This document shows positions 42,350 to 53,794 of a stretch of DNA of 64,000 nt, piece after piece. The position numbers and the translations under genes are program-made. Below the pieces are notes generated by a model, which was not told the DNA's origin, searched no databases, and saw only the letters and a program-made list of their open reading frames with translations. Positions within the stretch are counted from its first letter, which is position 1. Each line of letters begins with the position of its first letter. Source of the DNA: Janthinobacterium sp. 67 (GTDB lineage Bacteria > Pseudomonadota > Gammaproteobacteria > Burkholderiales > Burkholderiaceae_D); assembly GCF_002797895.1 (NCBI RefSeq), contig NZ_PGES01000002.1, positions 193,145-257,144 on the forward strand. Direction: 5' to 3'.

Positions 42350-44731
42350 ATGAGTAGAACTGACGCCGAGCATCATGCACACGAGCATCATCACGACAGC
42401 CACAGTAAAACTGAACCCGACGATGCGCGGCTGGCAGTAGACGAAAAACCATTCATTGACCCGGTATGCGGTATGCACGTTGGCGCAAATCCCGAAAAAG
42501 AAATCACCTACAAAAGTATGGTCTACCACTTCTGTAGCGGAAAGTGCATGACAAAGTTCAACGCAGCGCCAGATTCCTTTATCGATAAAGCGAATGCGGC
42601 ACCCAACCCTGCGCATGCCCCCCAGGAGGGAGCAGTCTACACCTGCCCGATGCACCCCGAGATTCGCCAGCCAGCACCGGGAACTTGCCCTATTTGCGGC
42701 ATGTCGCTCGAACCTGAAATGCCGACGCTAGATGAGGCGGAAAACCCGGAGCTAGTCGATTTTCGCCATCGTTTCTGGTGGACGCTGCCTCTTACCTTAG
42801 TGGTGTTCTTACTGGCGATGTTTGGGCATGTGTTCCTTTCTATGGGGCTGCCAGGCCAAAACTGGATTGAATTCGCATTAAGTACACCTGTCGTACTGTG
42901 GGCCGGCTGGCCATTTTTCAGACGCTGGGCGCAATCGCTGGCACGCATGAGCCCGAATATGTGGACTTTGATTGGCTTTGGCGTAATGGCTGCTTATGGC
43001 TATAGTGTCGTCGCCACAATCGCACCGGGCCTCTTCCCGCTTACCTTTGCTGCACATGGCCGCATAGGCGTATATTTTGAAGCAGCGGCAGTCATTGTTT
43101 CGCTCACGCTTCTTGGACAGATACTTGAGCTGCGCGCACGCTCCCAAACTTCCGCCGCAATCAAATCCTTACTTGGCCTCGCTCCAAAGACGGCTCGACG
43201 CATTCAGGACGATGGCTCCGAGGATGACATCCCGCTCACGCACGTCCACGTCGGCGACAAACTCCGTGTCCGACCCGGTGAGAAGGTACCAGTTGATGGC
43301 GTAGTGCTCGATGGCGAGAGCTCGCTCGATGAGTCAATGCTGACTGGCGAGCCCTTACCTGTGACAAAGCGTGCAGGAGACACGTTGATTGGCGCAACGA
43401 TCAATACCAGCGGGAGCCTGATTATGCGTGCCGAAAAAATCGGCAGCGACACGATGTTGTCTCAAATCGTACAAATGGTCGCGCAGGCGCAGCGCTCCCG
43501 CGCGCCTATGCAACGACTCGCCGATAGTGTTGCAGGCTATTTCGTGGTCGTTGTCGTGGCAATAGCGCTACTGACGTTCGTGTTATGGGGAATGTATGGC
43601 CCTGAACCGAGCTGGGTCTTTGGTTTTGTTAACGCCGTTGCAGTACTGATCATTGCTTGCCCATGTGCATTGGGGTTAGCCACGCCGATGTCCATTATGG
43701 CCGCCACAGGCCGCGCGGCCACCCAAGGTGTGCTCTTTCGGGATGCCGCAGCGATAGAAGACCTCAAGAAGGTCGACACACTGATTGTCGACAAGACGGG
43801 GACCCTCACTGAAGGTAAGCCTTCCTTTAACAGCGTGGTCGCAGCGCCCGGTTTCAAGGACGAAGACGTCCTGCAAATGGCGGCGAGCATAGACCAGGGC
43901 AGCGAACATCCGTTAGCGCACGCGATCGTCTACGAAGCGAACAGGCGAGCACTGGTGCTAACCAAACCTGACAGTTTTGAGTCTGCCAGCGGTATTGGCG
44001 TGCGCGGCACGCTTGGCGGGGTGCACATCGCACTGGGCAACACCGCGCTGATGGATGCTGACAAAGTCGATTGGAGGCCGCTTGCTGAGGTCGCTGAACG
44101 CCTGCGGACAGAAGGTGCTAGCGTCATGTATCTATCCTCTGACGGCGTTTTGGCTGGACTGATTGCGGTGTCGGATCCCATCAAGGCAACGACGCATGAG
44201 GCCATAGAAGGCTTGCGCGCTGAAGGGCTGACCGTAATCATGGCCACTGGCGATGGCGTCACCACTGCGAAGTCCGTAGCCGAAAGGCTGGGCATCACGG
44301 AGTTCTACGGCGAGGTGAAACCACAGGACAAGTTGGCCTTGGTAGAAAAACTGCAAAAGCAAGGCAAGGTGGTCGCAATGGCCGGCGATGGAATCAATGA
44401 TGCCCCCGCACTGGCGAAGGCCAATGTTGGTATTGCCATGGGTACAGGAACAGACGTGGCTATCAATAGCGCTCACGTCGCTTTAGTAAAAGGAGATCTG
44501 CGTGGGATTGCCCTTGCCCGTCGAATCTCGGTCGATACTGTTCGAAATATGTGGCAGAACCTGGGCTTCGCGTTTGTCTACAATGCCTTGGGCATTCCCC
44601 TGGCTGCCGGTGTGCTGTATCCATTTACTGGCCAACTGCTATCGCCGATGATCGCCGCGTTAGCGATGAGCCTGAGTTCCGTGTCTGTCATTACCAATGC
44701 ACTCCGGTTGCGCGGTACCGGTCGGCCTTAA
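42350..44731 (+). CDS. P1B-type copper-exporting ATPase with YHS and HMBD domains
   Basis: This 793-aa ATPase starts at an ATG after AAGGAG. A His-rich start ([17 protein letters not shown]) precedes a YHS domain ([19 protein letters not shown], near 37-80) and a heavy-metal-binding domain ([20 protein letters not shown], near 98-118). Core motifs are MLTGEPLP, the membrane CPCALG (near 437), phosphorylation site DKTGT (near 481) and GDGINDAP (near 680). The CPC motif and Met-rich context fit Cu(I)/Ag(I) export (CopF/SilP type). A classical N-terminal HMA domain is absent. Confidence 0.94.
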   Translation: MSRTDAEHHAHEHHHDSHSKTEPDDARLAVDEKPFIDPVCGMHVGANPEKEITYKSMVYHFCSGKCMTKFNAAPDSFIDKANAAPNPAHAPQEGAVYTCPMHPEIRQPAPGTCPICGMSLEPEMPTLDEAENPELVDFRHRFWWTLPLTLVVFLLAMFGHVFLSMGLPGQNWIEFALSTPVVLWAGWPFFRRWAQSLARMSPNMWTLIGFGVMAAYGYSVVATIAPGLFPLTFAAHGRIGVYFEAAAVIVSLTLLGQILELRARSQTSAAIKSLLGLAPKTARRIQDDGSEDDIPLTHVHVGDKLRVRPGEKVPVDGVVLDGESSLDESMLTGEPLPVTKRAGDTLIGATINTSGSLIMRAEKIGSDTMLSQIVQMVAQAQRSRAPMQRLADSVAGYFVVVVVAIALLTFVLWGMYGPEPSWVFGFVNAVAVLIIACPCALGLATPMSIMAATGRAATQGVLFRDAAAIEDLKKVDTLIVDKTGTLTEGKPSFNSVVAAPGFKDEDVLQMAASIDQGSEHPLAHAIVYEANRRALVLTKPDSFESASGIGVRGTLGGVHIALGNTALMDADKVDWRPLAEVAERLRTEGASVMYLSSDGVLAGLIAVSDPIKATTHEAIEGLRAEGLTVIMATGDGVTTAKSVAERLGITEFYGEVKPQDKLALVEKLQKQGKVVAMAGDGINDAPALAKANVGIAMGTGTDVAINSAHVALVKGDLRGIALARRISVDTVRNMWQNLGFAFVYNALGIPLAAGVLYPFTGQLLSPMIAALAMSLSSVSVITNALRLRGTGRP

Positions 44732-44773
44732 CCGCTGACTGTGGCACCGAGCGACATTCTTGTGGAAGCAAAC

Positions 44774-46165
44774 ATGAATATACCTGCGATAGTGAAAGCT
44801 GCATCGAATAATGGCTGCTTGCTTAGCAACGAAGAATTGAATTTTCTTCCGGCTGCACGCCTCAATAGAGACTGTTTCTGCACCAGTTTGGATAGCTCCG
44901 CATTGAAAATAGCGCTTTCTAGCGAACCGGGCATGGACGGATTGCACGAGTTGATCGAGGAGCGGTGTCCCTATCTATTTTCTGCGCGGCCTATTTTTGT
45001 CTCGTATCGCCAAAGCAAACGTATTGCGGACGTTATTGCAGCGATTGAATCCGTAATATCGCTGCCATCGTATCGTGCGCGCGTTCTGACTGATGCTCCT
45101 GACATTGCCAAGCATAATCCTGATGATGCAAAAGGAGTATTTTTTGGCTATGACTTCCACATCCACGACGATACCTTGGCGCTCATCGAAATCAACACAA
45201 ATGCCGGTGGAGCGATGCTCAACGCCGCGATGGCAAAAGCCCATAGATCGTGCTGTCTCAGCGATAGTGAATTGACACGAGCCATTGATAGCGGTGCGAC
45301 CCTTGAAGATACCATCTTCAACATGTTTGAGTCGGAATGGGCGCTCTCTCAACGTTCACAGCCACTTCGGACAGTCGCGATAGTTGACGATCATCCAGAG
45401 CAGCAGTATCTCTATCCCGAGTTTGTTCTTTTTCGACGCTTGTTCGAACGCCACGGCATAGAGGCCGTTATTGCCTCACCATCGGACCTTACCTATCGTG
45501 ATGGCGTTTTACGTCATGGGGATCTTGCTATCGACTTGGTCTATAACCGGCTGACCGATTTCATGCTTGAGTCGCCCCAGTGTCTCCCATTGCGTTCGGC
45601 GTATCTAGAAAGCGCAATCGTGCTAACGCCGCACCCCCAAGCGCATACCCTCTATGCAAATAAGGCAAATCTGGTTCTGCTATCGGATAAGAAAGAGCTC
45701 GTAGCGCTTGGCGTAGCCCCCGCCGTGCAAGATATTCTGCTCAAGAGCATACCGCGAACGCAGATTGTGACGGCCTCCGATGCGGACCGCTTGTGGACGG
45801 AGCGCCGAAAGTTGTTTTTTAAACCTGTTGCAGGTTACGGGGGGCGAGCCACGTACCGTGGTGAAAAGATCACCAAACGGGTATGGCAGGACATTCTGGC
45901 TGGTGACTACGTCGCTCAGGCCCTCGTCATACCCGGTGAGCGCTCGATCGGTTCCACCGATAATCCTAGCTCGCTGAAATTCGACCTTCGAGTCTATGTT
46001 TATGACGGAAAGGTGCAGTGGACCGCGGCCAGGATGTATCAGGGGCAAACCACCAACTTTCGCACCCCTGGAGGTGGTTTTGCACCTGTTTATAGTTTGG
46101 ACGACGAGCGCACTGCGAATGAAATCAGCTCTATCGCGACTAGAGCTAGTTCCCATCACGATTGA
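44774..46165 (+). CDS. ATP-grasp-like protein of unknown function in the copper operon
   Basis: The ATG at 44774 has GGAAG upstream; a GTG 33 bases earlier is possible. The product is about 463 aa. The C-terminal third looks like an ATP-grasp fold: FFKPVAGYGGRATYRGEKI (Lys and Gly-rich loop), YVAQALVIPGERS, and LKFDLRVYVYDGKVQWTAAR with a final QTTNFRTPGGGF. EINTNAGGAMLNAAMAK lies in the N-terminal half, which suggests a circular permutation. Such enzymes often make peptide-like bonds. No substrate is known; the gene may make a copper ligand or modify a protein (inference). Confidence 0.65.
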   Translation: MNIPAIVKAASNNGCLLSNEELNFLPAARLNRDCFCTSLDSSALKIALSSEPGMDGLHELIEERCPYLFSARPIFVSYRQSKRIADVIAAIESVISLPSYRARVLTDAPDIAKHNPDDAKGVFFGYDFHIHDDTLALIEINTNAGGAMLNAAMAKAHRSCCLSDSELTRAIDSGATLEDTIFNMFESEWALSQRSQPLRTVAIVDDHPEQQYLYPEFVLFRRLFERHGIEAVIASPSDLTYRDGVLRHGDLAIDLVYNRLTDFMLESPQCLPLRSAYLESAIVLTPHPQAHTLYANKANLVLLSDKKELVALGVAPAVQDILLKSIPRTQIVTASDADRLWTERRKLFFKPVAGYGGRATYRGEKITKRVWQDILAGDYVAQALVIPGERSIGSTDNPSSLKFDLRVYVYDGKVQWTAARMYQGQTTNFRTPGGGFAPVYSLDDERTANEISSIATRASSHHD

Positions 46166-46262
46166 GACGTGTTTGATCCTTAAAGCGAACAGGTTAGTTA
46201 GTTACTCTATCCGACCAGCTCTCTGAAACGTCAGAAATCGAATGTCAATGAGGGAGGAATCC

Positions 46263-46802
46263 ATGAATAAAATTGAATCGATCCAGGCATCTATCGGGCT
46301 CACAGTTAAGGGTAGCACCAGCGCGGAAGGCAAGACGGCAGGGCAAATGTTTTCTGCCACATTAGCTAATGCACTAGGATCGACGCCAATAGTGGCAATG
46401 GCCTTGCCTCCAGTGGCAACTATTCAACACACACAGTTTGACCTTCCATTGAATTTGACCGCTGCTAAGATTTGGCAGCAGGTGAGTATCAATGAACGTG
46501 CGCTCGGACTGCGGGCGTACCGTCAAGAACTTCTCGCATCCAATATCGCGAATGCCGATACGCCTGGATATGTGGCGGTAGATATTGACATTGAGAAGGC
46601 CTTAAAAACAGGAAAGTCAAAAGATGACGTTTCCCTGCAATTTCGTATTCCAGCCCAAGGTAGCATTGATGGAAACACCGTTGATATGGATGTTGAACGG
46701 GCCCAATTTGCTCACAATTCCCTCATGTATGAATACAGCGTTGATCGTGTCAAGGGACGCTTCAAGGAACTAGATGACCTTTTGAAAAATACACCATATT
46801 AG
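46263..46802 (+). CDS. Orphan FlgB-like flagellar rod protein in the copper operon
   Basis: The ATG at 46263 follows GGGAGGAATCC. The 179-aa protein ends with a clear FlgB signature: RQELLASNIANADTPGYVAV, then GNTVDMDVERAQFAHNSLMY and the helical end. The first about 75 residues are not FlgB-like. The ANADTPGY motif marks proximal-rod proteins secreted through the flagellar export gate. No other flagellar gene is nearby. It may be a captured or repurposed copy, or one co-regulated with the ATP-grasp gene 97 bp upstream. Confidence 0.75.
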   Translation: MNKIESIQASIGLTVKGSTSAEGKTAGQMFSATLANALGSTPIVAMALPPVATIQHTQFDLPLNLTAAKIWQQVSINERALGLRAYRQELLASNIANADTPGYVAVDIDIEKALKTGKSKDDVSLQFRIPAQGSIDGNTVDMDVERAQFAHNSLMYEYSVDRVKGRFKELDDLLKNTPY

Positions 46803-46904
46803 TAATCTCTTCTTGGAAATACTGACAGTAGCGACTTAATGCAACTACCGCAGGCAACGGAAAGATTAAGTCATGGCGTGATCGGGTAAGCACCTGAATG
46901 GATA

Positions 46905-46942
46905 CGATCGCTGCTGGCCGCATATGCCACCAGCAGCGATCG
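46905..46942. terminator. Bidirectional hairpin between convergent genes
   Basis: CGATCGCTGCTGG (46905-46917) pairs perfectly with CCAGCAGCGATCG (46930-46942) across a 12-nt loop. It lies between the plus-strand flgB-like gene and the minus-strand Met-rich gene, where a shared terminator is expected. There is no long T tract, so it is called from position and stem only. Confidence 0.6.
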
Positions 46943-46963
46943 CATCCAGCACTCAAAACCGCG

Positions 46964-47224
46964 TTACTTTTTCTTCATCATTTCCTGACAGTCCTTCATC
47001 ATTTGATCCATTTTTTCATACATTTTCGGATCCATTTGATGATCCTTTTTTGGCTCCATCTGATGTTCCATTCCAGCTTGCGGGGCTTTATTGGCCGCTC
47101 GCATCATTTGCGCCTGCTTGGCCTTGCGCCCTTGCTCAATCAGTTGCCAGTCCGGGCCAGCGAAGGCGGGAAATGCAGTGCTAAGAGTGCTGATACAGAG
47201 CAGCGTAAGTAGTAATTTTTTCAT
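46964..47224 (-). CDS. Small periplasmic Met-rich protein (probable copper/silver binding)
   Basis: The 86-aa protein has a signal peptide (MKKLLLTLLCISTLSTAFPAFA), and a mature part with QMMRAANKAPQAGMEHQME and MDPKMYEKMDQMMKDCQEMM. It carries about 13 Met and several His residues, plus one Cys. Methionine clusters of this sort bind Cu(I) or Ag(I). It lies downstream of cusA on the same strand, likely in the same operon. Confidence 0.75.
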   Translation of the reverse strand: MKKLLLTLLCISTLSTAFPAFAGPDWQLIEQGRKAKQAQMMRAANKAPQAGMEHQMEPKKDHQMDPKMYEKMDQMMKDCQEMMKKK

Positions 47225-47282
47225 GATAGACTCCTCGATAAACTAATTTGATGTATGCATCGTCATCCCCATGGTCAAGTGG

Positions 47283-47642
47283 CTAATTCAACCATCGACA
47301 ATACAAAAGCCGCAGCGCAACTGCGGGAACGTCTGACATATCAGAAAAAAAATCACTTCTATCCGTTTGCGAAACAAAACGCATCGTAGCAGTGGTAGCA
47401 CCGAGATCCGGATAGTCGCCGCCTGCGTTATGGTCGGCAAAAGGTGGTCCCATATAGCAGAAGGCGCATGTCTGGCAGCTTGGCATGGCCATCGGCTGCG
47501 CAATCGCCGCAGATGCAGGCATGTCGTTTTGCAGTGGAAACGCCGGTATATGGCTGCACCAGATAAAACCGAACAACACCACCGCACACCTCACGAAATA
47601 CACGAGGTGCTTAGCCGAGCGGTAGGTGCCGAACGGTCTCAT
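47283..47642 (-). CDS. Small protein with CQTCAFCY motif downstream of cusA
   Basis: This 119-aa protein has a hydrophobic N-terminal segment (LVYFVRCAVVLFGFIWCS) and then MPSCQTCAFCYMGPPFADHN, a C-x2-C-x2-C cluster with Met residues before it. It starts five bases after the cusA stop. The motif suggests metal binding near the membrane. I do not recognise the family. Confidence 0.6.
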   Translation of the reverse strand: MRPFGTYRSAKHLVYFVRCAVVLFGFIWCSHIPAFPLQNDMPASAAIAQPMAMPSCQTCAFCYMGPPFADHNAGGDYPDLGATTATMRFVSQTDRSDFFSDMSDVPAVALRLLYCRWLN

Positions 47643-47647
47643 GACGG

Positions 47648-50600
47648 CTAATTCTCCTCTGCTGCTGCCGAGCCGGCGGCACGGATCTGACGCCGACGAA
47701 GCAGCAGATAAACCGCAGGGACCACAAACATGGACAACAACGGCGCGGTAATCATGCCGCCAACCATCGGCGCGGCGATGCGCTGCATGACCTCCGACCC
47801 GGTGCCGGTGCCCAGCATAATCGGCACCAGGCCGGCGATAATGACCGCCACCGTCATTGCCTTGGGCCTCACGCGCAAGACCGCCCCTTCACGAATTGCA
47901 TCGAGCAGATCGGTTTCACTAGCGTTACCATTCGCCAGACGTTCATCCCAGGCATGCTTTAAATAAAGCAGCATGATTACGCCGAATTCGGCCGAGACGC
48001 CAGCCAACGCGATGAAGCCGACGCCGCCGGCGACTGACAGGTGATAGTCGAGCAACCACAGTAGCCAAATGCCGCCGGCCAGCGCAAACGGCAGCGTTGC
48101 CATGATCAAGGCCGCTTCATCGAAGCGCTTGAAGGTCAAATAAAGCAGCACGAAGATAATAAGCAAGGTCGCTGGCACGACGATTTTGAGTTTTTCAGTG
48201 GCACGCTCTAGATATTCGAACTGCCCCGACCATGCAATGGAGTAACCCGCCGGCAATTTGACTTCCCTGGCGACGACTTGCTTCATGTCATACACAGTCG
48301 AACTCAAGTCGCGATCGCGAATATCGACATACACCCAGCCTGACAGCCGGGCATTTTCACTCTTGAGCATCGGTGGGCCGTCGTCGATGCGGATCGCGGC
48401 GACATCACCCAGCCGGATTTGCGCCCCCCGCTCTGTCAGCACCGGTAGCTGGCGCAGTTTCTCAATTGAGTCGCGCACCTCGCGTGGATAGCGCACATTA
48501 ATCGGGAAACGCTGCAATCCTTCAACAGTTTCACCGATATTGTCGCCGCCGATCGCCGCCGACACCACGCTTTGCACGTCTGCTATATTCAAGCCATAGC
48601 GGGCGGCCGCGTCGCGATCGATGTTGACGTCGATGTACCGTCCGCCGTTCAGGCGCTCGGCCAGCGCTGAGGAGACACCCGGCACCTTCTTGACTGCGCG
48701 TTCTATCTCACCAGTGATGCGGTCAATTTCCTGCAAGCTAACGCCTGCGACCTTGACGCCGACCGGGCTTTTTATGCCGGTGGCCAGCATGTCAATCCGG
48801 TTGCGGATCGGCGGCACCCAGATGTTGGACAGCCCAGGCACCTTGACGGTGCGGTCCAGTTCCTGTATCAATTTTTCCGGCGTCATGCCAGGGCGCCACT
48901 GATCGCGCGGCTTGAACTGGATCATGGTTTCGAACATTTCCAGCGGCGCCGGATCAGTGGCGCTCTCGGCTCGACCGGCCTTGCCGAAGACGCTTTGTAC
49001 CTCTGGTACCGTTTTAATCAGCCGGTCAGTCTGCTGCAACAACTGCGCGACCTTGCCGGCCGACAGACCGGGCAACGCCGACGGCATGTACAGCACATCG
49101 CCTTCATCCAATGGCGGCATGAATTCGCCGCCGAGCCGGGTCATGGGCCAGATCGTGATGGCTGCTACCAGTGCTGCCGCCAGCAAAGTCAGCTTTGGAA
49201 AACGCAGTACGACATCGAGCAAGGGGCGGTATAGCGCGACCAGGAAACGATTGAGGGGATTCTTTTGCTCATCGGGAATCCGGCCGCGGATCAGATAGCC
49301 CATTAAAATGGGAATCAGCGTCACCGCCAGTCCAGCCGCCGCCGCCATCGCATACGTCTTGGTAAAGGCCAGCGGCGAAAACAGACGGCCCTCTTGCGCT
49401 TCCAGAGTGAACACGGGAATAAACGAGAGAACGATGATCAAAAGCGAAAAGAACAGTGCTGGTCCAACCTCAACAGCAGCGTCGCCAATGACGCGCCAAT
49501 GCTCATGACCCTTTAGCTGTTTACCTGGATGGGCATGATTCCAGGCTTCAATATGCTTATGGGCATTCTCGATCATCACCACGGCGGCATCGACCATCGC
49601 GCCTACAGCAATGGCGATACCGCCCAGCGACATGATATTGGCGTTGACTCCCTGGTAGTACATGACGATAAAGGCGATCAGGATGCCGATCGGCAGCGTG
49701 ATGATGGCCACCAGCGCCGAGCGCAAGTGAAACAGGAACAGCGCACAGACCACAGCGACGACAATGAATTCCTCGATCAGCTTTTCTTTCAGGTTGGTCA
49801 CAGCGCGCTTGATCAGGTTCGATCGGTCGTAGGTGGGGATGATCTCGACGCCGGGCGGAAGGCTCGCTTTTAGCTTTTCCAGCTTGACCTTGACGGCATC
49901 GATGGTTTCCAGCGCATTTTTCCCGGAACGCATGATGATCACGCCGCCAGCAACTTCGCCCTCACCATTCAAATCGGCAATCCCGCGCCGCATCTCTGGC
50001 CCGATCTGGATGCGCGCGACATCGCCCAGCCGGACCGATACGCCAGCGTCAGTCGTCATCAACGGAATCTTGCGGAAGTCGTCAAGCGACTTCAGATAAC
50101 CAGAGGCCCGTACCATGTATTCGGCCTCGCCCAATTCCAGCACGGAACCGCCCGTTTCCTGGTTGGCTTTCTGCACGGCATCGATAATTTTGCCATGTGG
50201 GATGTTAAAGGCGCGCATCTTGTCTGGATCGAGCACGATCTGGTACTGACGCACCATGCCGCCAATGCTGGCCACTTCCGAGACGTTGGGCACCGCTTTC
50301 AACTCATACTTGAGAAACCAGTCCTGCAAGGCGCGCAATTGCGACAAATCGGTCTTGCCGCTACGGTCGACCAGCGCATATTCATAGACCCAGCCGACGC
50401 CGGTCGCATCTGGTCCGAGCGCGGTTTTTGCCTGCGGTGGCAGGCGTGACTGCACCTGGTTCAGATATTCCAACACCCGTGAACGCGCCCAGTACGGATC
50501 GGTACCGTCTTCAAACAGAATGTAGACGAAGGAGTCACCGAAAAACGAGTATCCGCGCACCGTCTTGGCACCCGGCACCGACAGCATGGTGGTGGTCAGT

Positions 50601-50803
50601 GGATACGTGACCTGGTTCTCGACGATTTGCGGCGCTTGCCCCGGATAGCTGGTGCGGATAATAACCTGCACGTCCGACAGGTCGGGAATGGCATCGAGCG
50701 GCGTGCGCGCCAGCGACCAAATGCCCCAGACCGTAATGAATACAGTCGCCAACAAGACCAGAAAACGGTTGCTGATAGACCAGCGGATCAGTTTTGTGAT
50801 CAT
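47648..50803 (-). CDS. cusA: CusA/SilA-type heavy-metal RND efflux pump
   Basis: This 1051-aa protein has the twelve-helix RND layout. The N-terminal helix leads to the [22 protein letters not shown] stretch typical of HME-RND pumps. Other family motifs are [18 protein letters not shown] in helix 4, [15 protein letters not shown] in the porter domain, and [20 protein letters not shown] in helix 10. It exports Cu(I)/Ag(I) from periplasm and cytoplasm. It overlaps cusB by four bases. Confidence 0.96.
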   Translation of the reverse strand: MITKLIRWSISNRFLVLLATVFITVWGIWSLARTPLDAIPDLSDVQVIIRTSYPGQAPQIVENQVTYPLTTTMLSVPGAKTVRGYSFFGDSFVYILFEDGTDPYWARSRVLEYLNQVQSRLPPQAKTALGPDATGVGWVYEYALVDRSGKTDLSQLRALQDWFLKYELKAVPNVSEVASIGGMVRQYQIVLDPDKMRAFNIPHGKIIDAVQKANQETGGSVLELGEAEYMVRASGYLKSLDDFRKIPLMTTDAGVSVRLGDVARIQIGPEMRRGIADLNGEGEVAGGVIIMRSGKNALETIDAVKVKLEKLKASLPPGVEIIPTYDRSNLIKRAVTNLKEKLIEEFIVVAVVCALFLFHLRSALVAIITLPIGILIAFIVMYYQGVNANIMSLGGIAIAVGAMVDAAVVMIENAHKHIEAWNHAHPGKQLKGHEHWRVIGDAAVEVGPALFFSLLIIVLSFIPVFTLEAQEGRLFSPLAFTKTYAMAAAAGLAVTLIPILMGYLIRGRIPDEQKNPLNRFLVALYRPLLDVVLRFPKLTLLAAALVAAITIWPMTRLGGEFMPPLDEGDVLYMPSALPGLSAGKVAQLLQQTDRLIKTVPEVQSVFGKAGRAESATDPAPLEMFETMIQFKPRDQWRPGMTPEKLIQELDRTVKVPGLSNIWVPPIRNRIDMLATGIKSPVGVKVAGVSLQEIDRITGEIERAVKKVPGVSSALAERLNGGRYIDVNIDRDAAARYGLNIADVQSVVSAAIGGDNIGETVEGLQRFPINVRYPREVRDSIEKLRQLPVLTERGAQIRLGDVAAIRIDDGPPMLKSENARLSGWVYVDIRDRDLSSTVYDMKQVVAREVKLPAGYSIAWSGQFEYLERATEKLKIVVPATLLIIFVLLYLTFKRFDEAALIMATLPFALAGGIWLLWLLDYHLSVAGGVGFIALAGVSAEFGVIMLLYLKHAWDERLANGNASETDLLDAIREGAVLRVRPKAMTVAVIIAGLVPIMLGTGTGSEVMQRIAAPMVGGMITAPLLSMFVVPAVYLLLRRRQIRAAGSAAAEEN

Positions 50804-52371
50804 TTCGCCACTCCCGCGGGTGCTTTCATGCCACCCATGGGTTTATTTTCGGGTTTCGGCGCACCGGAGGTCGGCGCAATGGCCACGATCTCAAAGCTGC
50901 CATCCTCGCCTTGCTGGATGTCGAAGGCGACTCGGTCACCTATGCCAATATTGCGCTGCAAGCCCGTGGAAGACACTTTGAAACCCATCGTCATCGCCCC
51001 CCACTGCAGCGACGTGATAGGGCCATGCGAAATGGTGATTTCATCCTTGCCGATCTGTTCGACCTTGCCTACCCCATGGTGGCGCGGAAGTGCCTTGTCT
51101 GCGTCAGGGGACTGCGTATCGCTCATGCGTGTCGTCGTTCCCTTCAGGCTGGCCTCGGAATCGATCAAGAACTGCGCCGAGACGACCACTTTCTGACCAG
51201 CGGATAGGCCCTTGCGAATTTCGGTGAGACCACTGCCTTCGCTGCCGACCTCCACATCGACGGGCATAAACTTGCCGCCCTCCTGGGCAAGCATGACAAC
51301 GCTGCGCGTACCCGTCTGGATGACTGCCTCCGACGGCACCTGCAAAACATCGGTGCCACTGTTTGACGCGAAGGTCAGAGTAGCAAACATACCGGGCAAC
51401 AACTGAGCGCCGGGGTTAGCCAGCTCCACACGGGCTTTCAGGGTTCGCGTCGCGGCATTAACTTCCGGCAAAATGGCACCCACCTTGCCCTTGAAAATAG
51501 TTCCGGGTAGCGCCTGTACCTGCGCTTCGACGGCGTCACCAGGGCGAACCTTGGCCGCCACGCTTTCGGGAACCTCCGCGTTGACCCATACTGTCGCAAG
51601 TCCATTGATGCGAAACAGCGGCGCACCAGCGGAGACGGTCATTCCTTCGCGGGCGCCAAGCTCTGCGATCACACCGCTGATGGGTGCTGAAACCGTCAAG
51701 CGAGGATGGACCTTTCCACTTGACTCGACTAGCCGGATTTGCCCCTCACTCATACCAACTAGCCGCATGCGCTGGCGGGCAGCGTCGACCAGGGATGCTG
51801 TTTCATTGCCTTGCATACGACGGCTTGCCAGATAGTCTTCTTGTGCCGCGATCCAGTCAGGGACATACAAGTCAGCCAAGGGTTGCCCCTTTTCCACCGG
51901 ATCGAGCAGGGCACGCGCATACAAGCGCTCTACAAATCCACCGCTACGCGCCTGCACCAGTGCCACGTCGCGCTCGTTATAGGCAACGTTACCGACGGCA
52001 ACCAAGCCGGCGGACATCCTTCCTGATGTGACGAGCGCTGTGCGCACTCCCAGGTTTTGCTGGACCCGCGGGCTAATCGTAACATTACTGTCCTCACCAT
52101 CCCCCGCAGCATAGACGGGCACCAGCGGCATATCCATGAACGGTGACTTACCGGGTTTGTCAAACTTCTGGCCCGGCACCATGGGGTCATGCCAATATAA
52201 TGGTTTCTTGTTGGCAGCACTCGCGGCGCCTGCTGCGTTGCCGGATACCGCCTTGACGTCACCTGTAGATACTGTCTGATGTGCTTGTCGTAAACCAAAC
52301 TGGTAACCGGCATAAGCGACCGCTGCAAGGGATCCCGCAAGTACCAGGACGCGTAATTTCTTATTGTTCAT
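50800..52371 (-). CDS. cusB: CusB-type membrane-fusion protein with C-terminal CusF domain
   Basis: The 523-aa adaptor has an N-terminal anchor ([20 protein letters not shown]) and a Met/His copper motif ([20 protein letters not shown], near 58-77, with nearby DMPLVP). The usual lipoyl and beta-barrel domains follow. The last about 85 residues read [20 protein letters not shown] and [10 protein letters not shown], matching CusF. So chaperone and adaptor are fused, in addition to the separate cusF at 40086. The start overlaps the cusC stop. Confidence 0.93.
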   Translation of the reverse strand: MNNKKLRVLVLAGSLAAVAYAGYQFGLRQAHQTVSTGDVKAVSGNAAGAASAANKKPLYWHDPMVPGQKFDKPGKSPFMDMPLVPVYAAGDGEDSNVTISPRVQQNLGVRTALVTSGRMSAGLVAVGNVAYNERDVALVQARSGGFVERLYARALLDPVEKGQPLADLYVPDWIAAQEDYLASRRMQGNETASLVDAARQRMRLVGMSEGQIRLVESSGKVHPRLTVSAPISGVIAELGAREGMTVSAGAPLFRINGLATVWVNAEVPESVAAKVRPGDAVEAQVQALPGTIFKGKVGAILPEVNAATRTLKARVELANPGAQLLPGMFATLTFASNSGTDVLQVPSEAVIQTGTRSVVMLAQEGGKFMPVDVEVGSEGSGLTEIRKGLSAGQKVVVSAQFLIDSEASLKGTTTRMSDTQSPDADKALPRHHGVGKVEQIGKDEITISHGPITSLQWGAMTMGFKVSSTGLQRNIGIGDRVAFDIQQGEDGSFEIVAIAPTSGAPKPENKPMGGMKAPAGVAK

Positions 52372-53717
52372 TTGAATTCCTGCTGGCGATGTACTGCGGA
52401 AATCTGCGTGATTGCGATGTCGGGAAAGAGGAAGCGAAGCTGTGCCCAGAACTGGGCTGTATTCATCTGCAACTGCAGCAACTGAACGTGCATGTCCGCA
52501 CTGTTACGCCTGGCAGCGAGCACCTCAGCCAAAGAGGCTTTTCCGCCACGATAAGAGGCCAGGACCGCTTGGCTTCGCTTGTCGGCAAGGGGCAATAGCT
52601 GGAGCGCGTAGCGCTCGCTACGTTCTTGGCCACTCCTCCATTCGATGAGCAAGGCACGGATGTTGGCGGCATCTTCTCGCAGCAGTTCGTCGCGTTCGCT
52701 CCTCGCTTGTTCGACCAAGGCGAGTTTGGAGCCTAGTTCGCGGTCCTGCCGGTTTTTGCGATCCCACTGTAATGGCAGGGATAGGCCAACGGAGACCATG
52801 TTCGAGTAGGCCGCGCCGCGCTGCTGGAATGCGAACTCGATACTCCAGTCCGGATGCCGATTCGCTTGCGCCAGATTGACGTCGGCCTGGGCGACTTCTT
52901 CCTGCCGATTCAACACCATGATCTGCGGGCGGTGCGCCAGTTCAGTGTCGAGCAACACCGGGTCCAGAGGGATGGTGCCCAAGTCGGGCATGCTGGAATC
53001 GGCAAGTTCGCCGCTGCTGCCAGTCCAACGCACCAGCATGTTTTTTGCCGTATTGAGGTCGCGTTCGACCTGACTGGCTCGGTCCTCAAGGGTTAACAAG
53101 GCAGAACGCGCAGCCAGCACGTCGGCCTGGCTGCCACGCCCGCCCCGATAGGCGGCCGTAGCGGCGTCAATTTCCTGGCGGGAAAAGACCACTTGTTCTG
53201 TCAGAACTACTGACATTTTCCGAATGTAGTAGACGTTGAGCCAGGAGATCGCCGTGTCGCGCTGAATCGCGGCGAGTGCGACATCTTTTTGCGCCTGCGC
53301 CTTGTCGGCTTCGCGCTCAAGACGTGCGGAACGCCAGCGCAATTTATCGGCGCGTGTCAGTTCCTGCGAAATGCCGATGCGCCGCATCGTCATGAAATCC
53401 CCGCTCAAACTAAAGCGATCGGTGCCACTTAAGGGCACATTATCGATGCCGACCTTGAGAGTGGGATCGGGGCGCTGCGCCACTGCTACCGCCATTTCGT
53501 GTGCGGCGACAGTTGCCTGGTCCTGCGCATGAAGTTGGCGCGAGCGGGCGACAGCCTGCTGCAGCGCCTCGGTGAAGGTGACTGGCTGGGGGGCCGCGCG
53601 CGCATCATGAACGAAGGCAAGCAGCGGAACAGTAAGGGCGAGAGTTAACGCCGTCTTCATGAATGGGTGAAGGCGGACGACGCGTGCATTTGTATGCACG
53701 GTGTACGGGATTGACAT
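52368..53717 (-). CDS. cusC: CusC/TolC-family outer-membrane factor
   Basis: The start is set at the ATG at 53717, with GGAGCTGCC upstream; an internal ATG at 53660 begins the hydrophobic signal and is an alternative. The product is about 449 aa, with PVTFTEALQQAVARSRQLHA opening the first TolC repeat and NRHPDWSIEFAFQQRGAAYS with SVGLSLPLQWDRKN in the second. It forms the outer-membrane channel of the CusCBA tripartite pump. Confidence 0.9.
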   Translation of the reverse strand: MSIPYTVHTNARVVRLHPFMKTALTLALTVPLLAFVHDARAAPQPVTFTEALQQAVARSRQLHAQDQATVAAHEMAVAVAQRPDPTLKVGIDNVPLSGTDRFSLSGDFMTMRRIGISQELTRADKLRWRSARLEREADKAQAQKDVALAAIQRDTAISWLNVYYIRKMSVVLTEQVVFSRQEIDAATAAYRGGRGSQADVLAARSALLTLEDRASQVERDLNTAKNMLVRWTGSSGELADSSMPDLGTIPLDPVLLDTELAHRPQIMVLNRQEEVAQADVNLAQANRHPDWSIEFAFQQRGAAYSNMVSVGLSLPLQWDRKNRQDRELGSKLALVEQARSERDELLREDAANIRALLIEWRSGQERSERYALQLLPLADKRSQAVLASYRGGKASLAEVLAARRNSADMHVQLLQLQMNTAQFWAQLRFLFPDIAITQISAVHRQQEFK

Positions 53718-53794
53718 GGCAGCTCCAGAATGCGATGGGAGGCATCGCCTTGTCGAACCCGACAAGGCGATGGCGATCTAGGCAGTCTGGAGTG

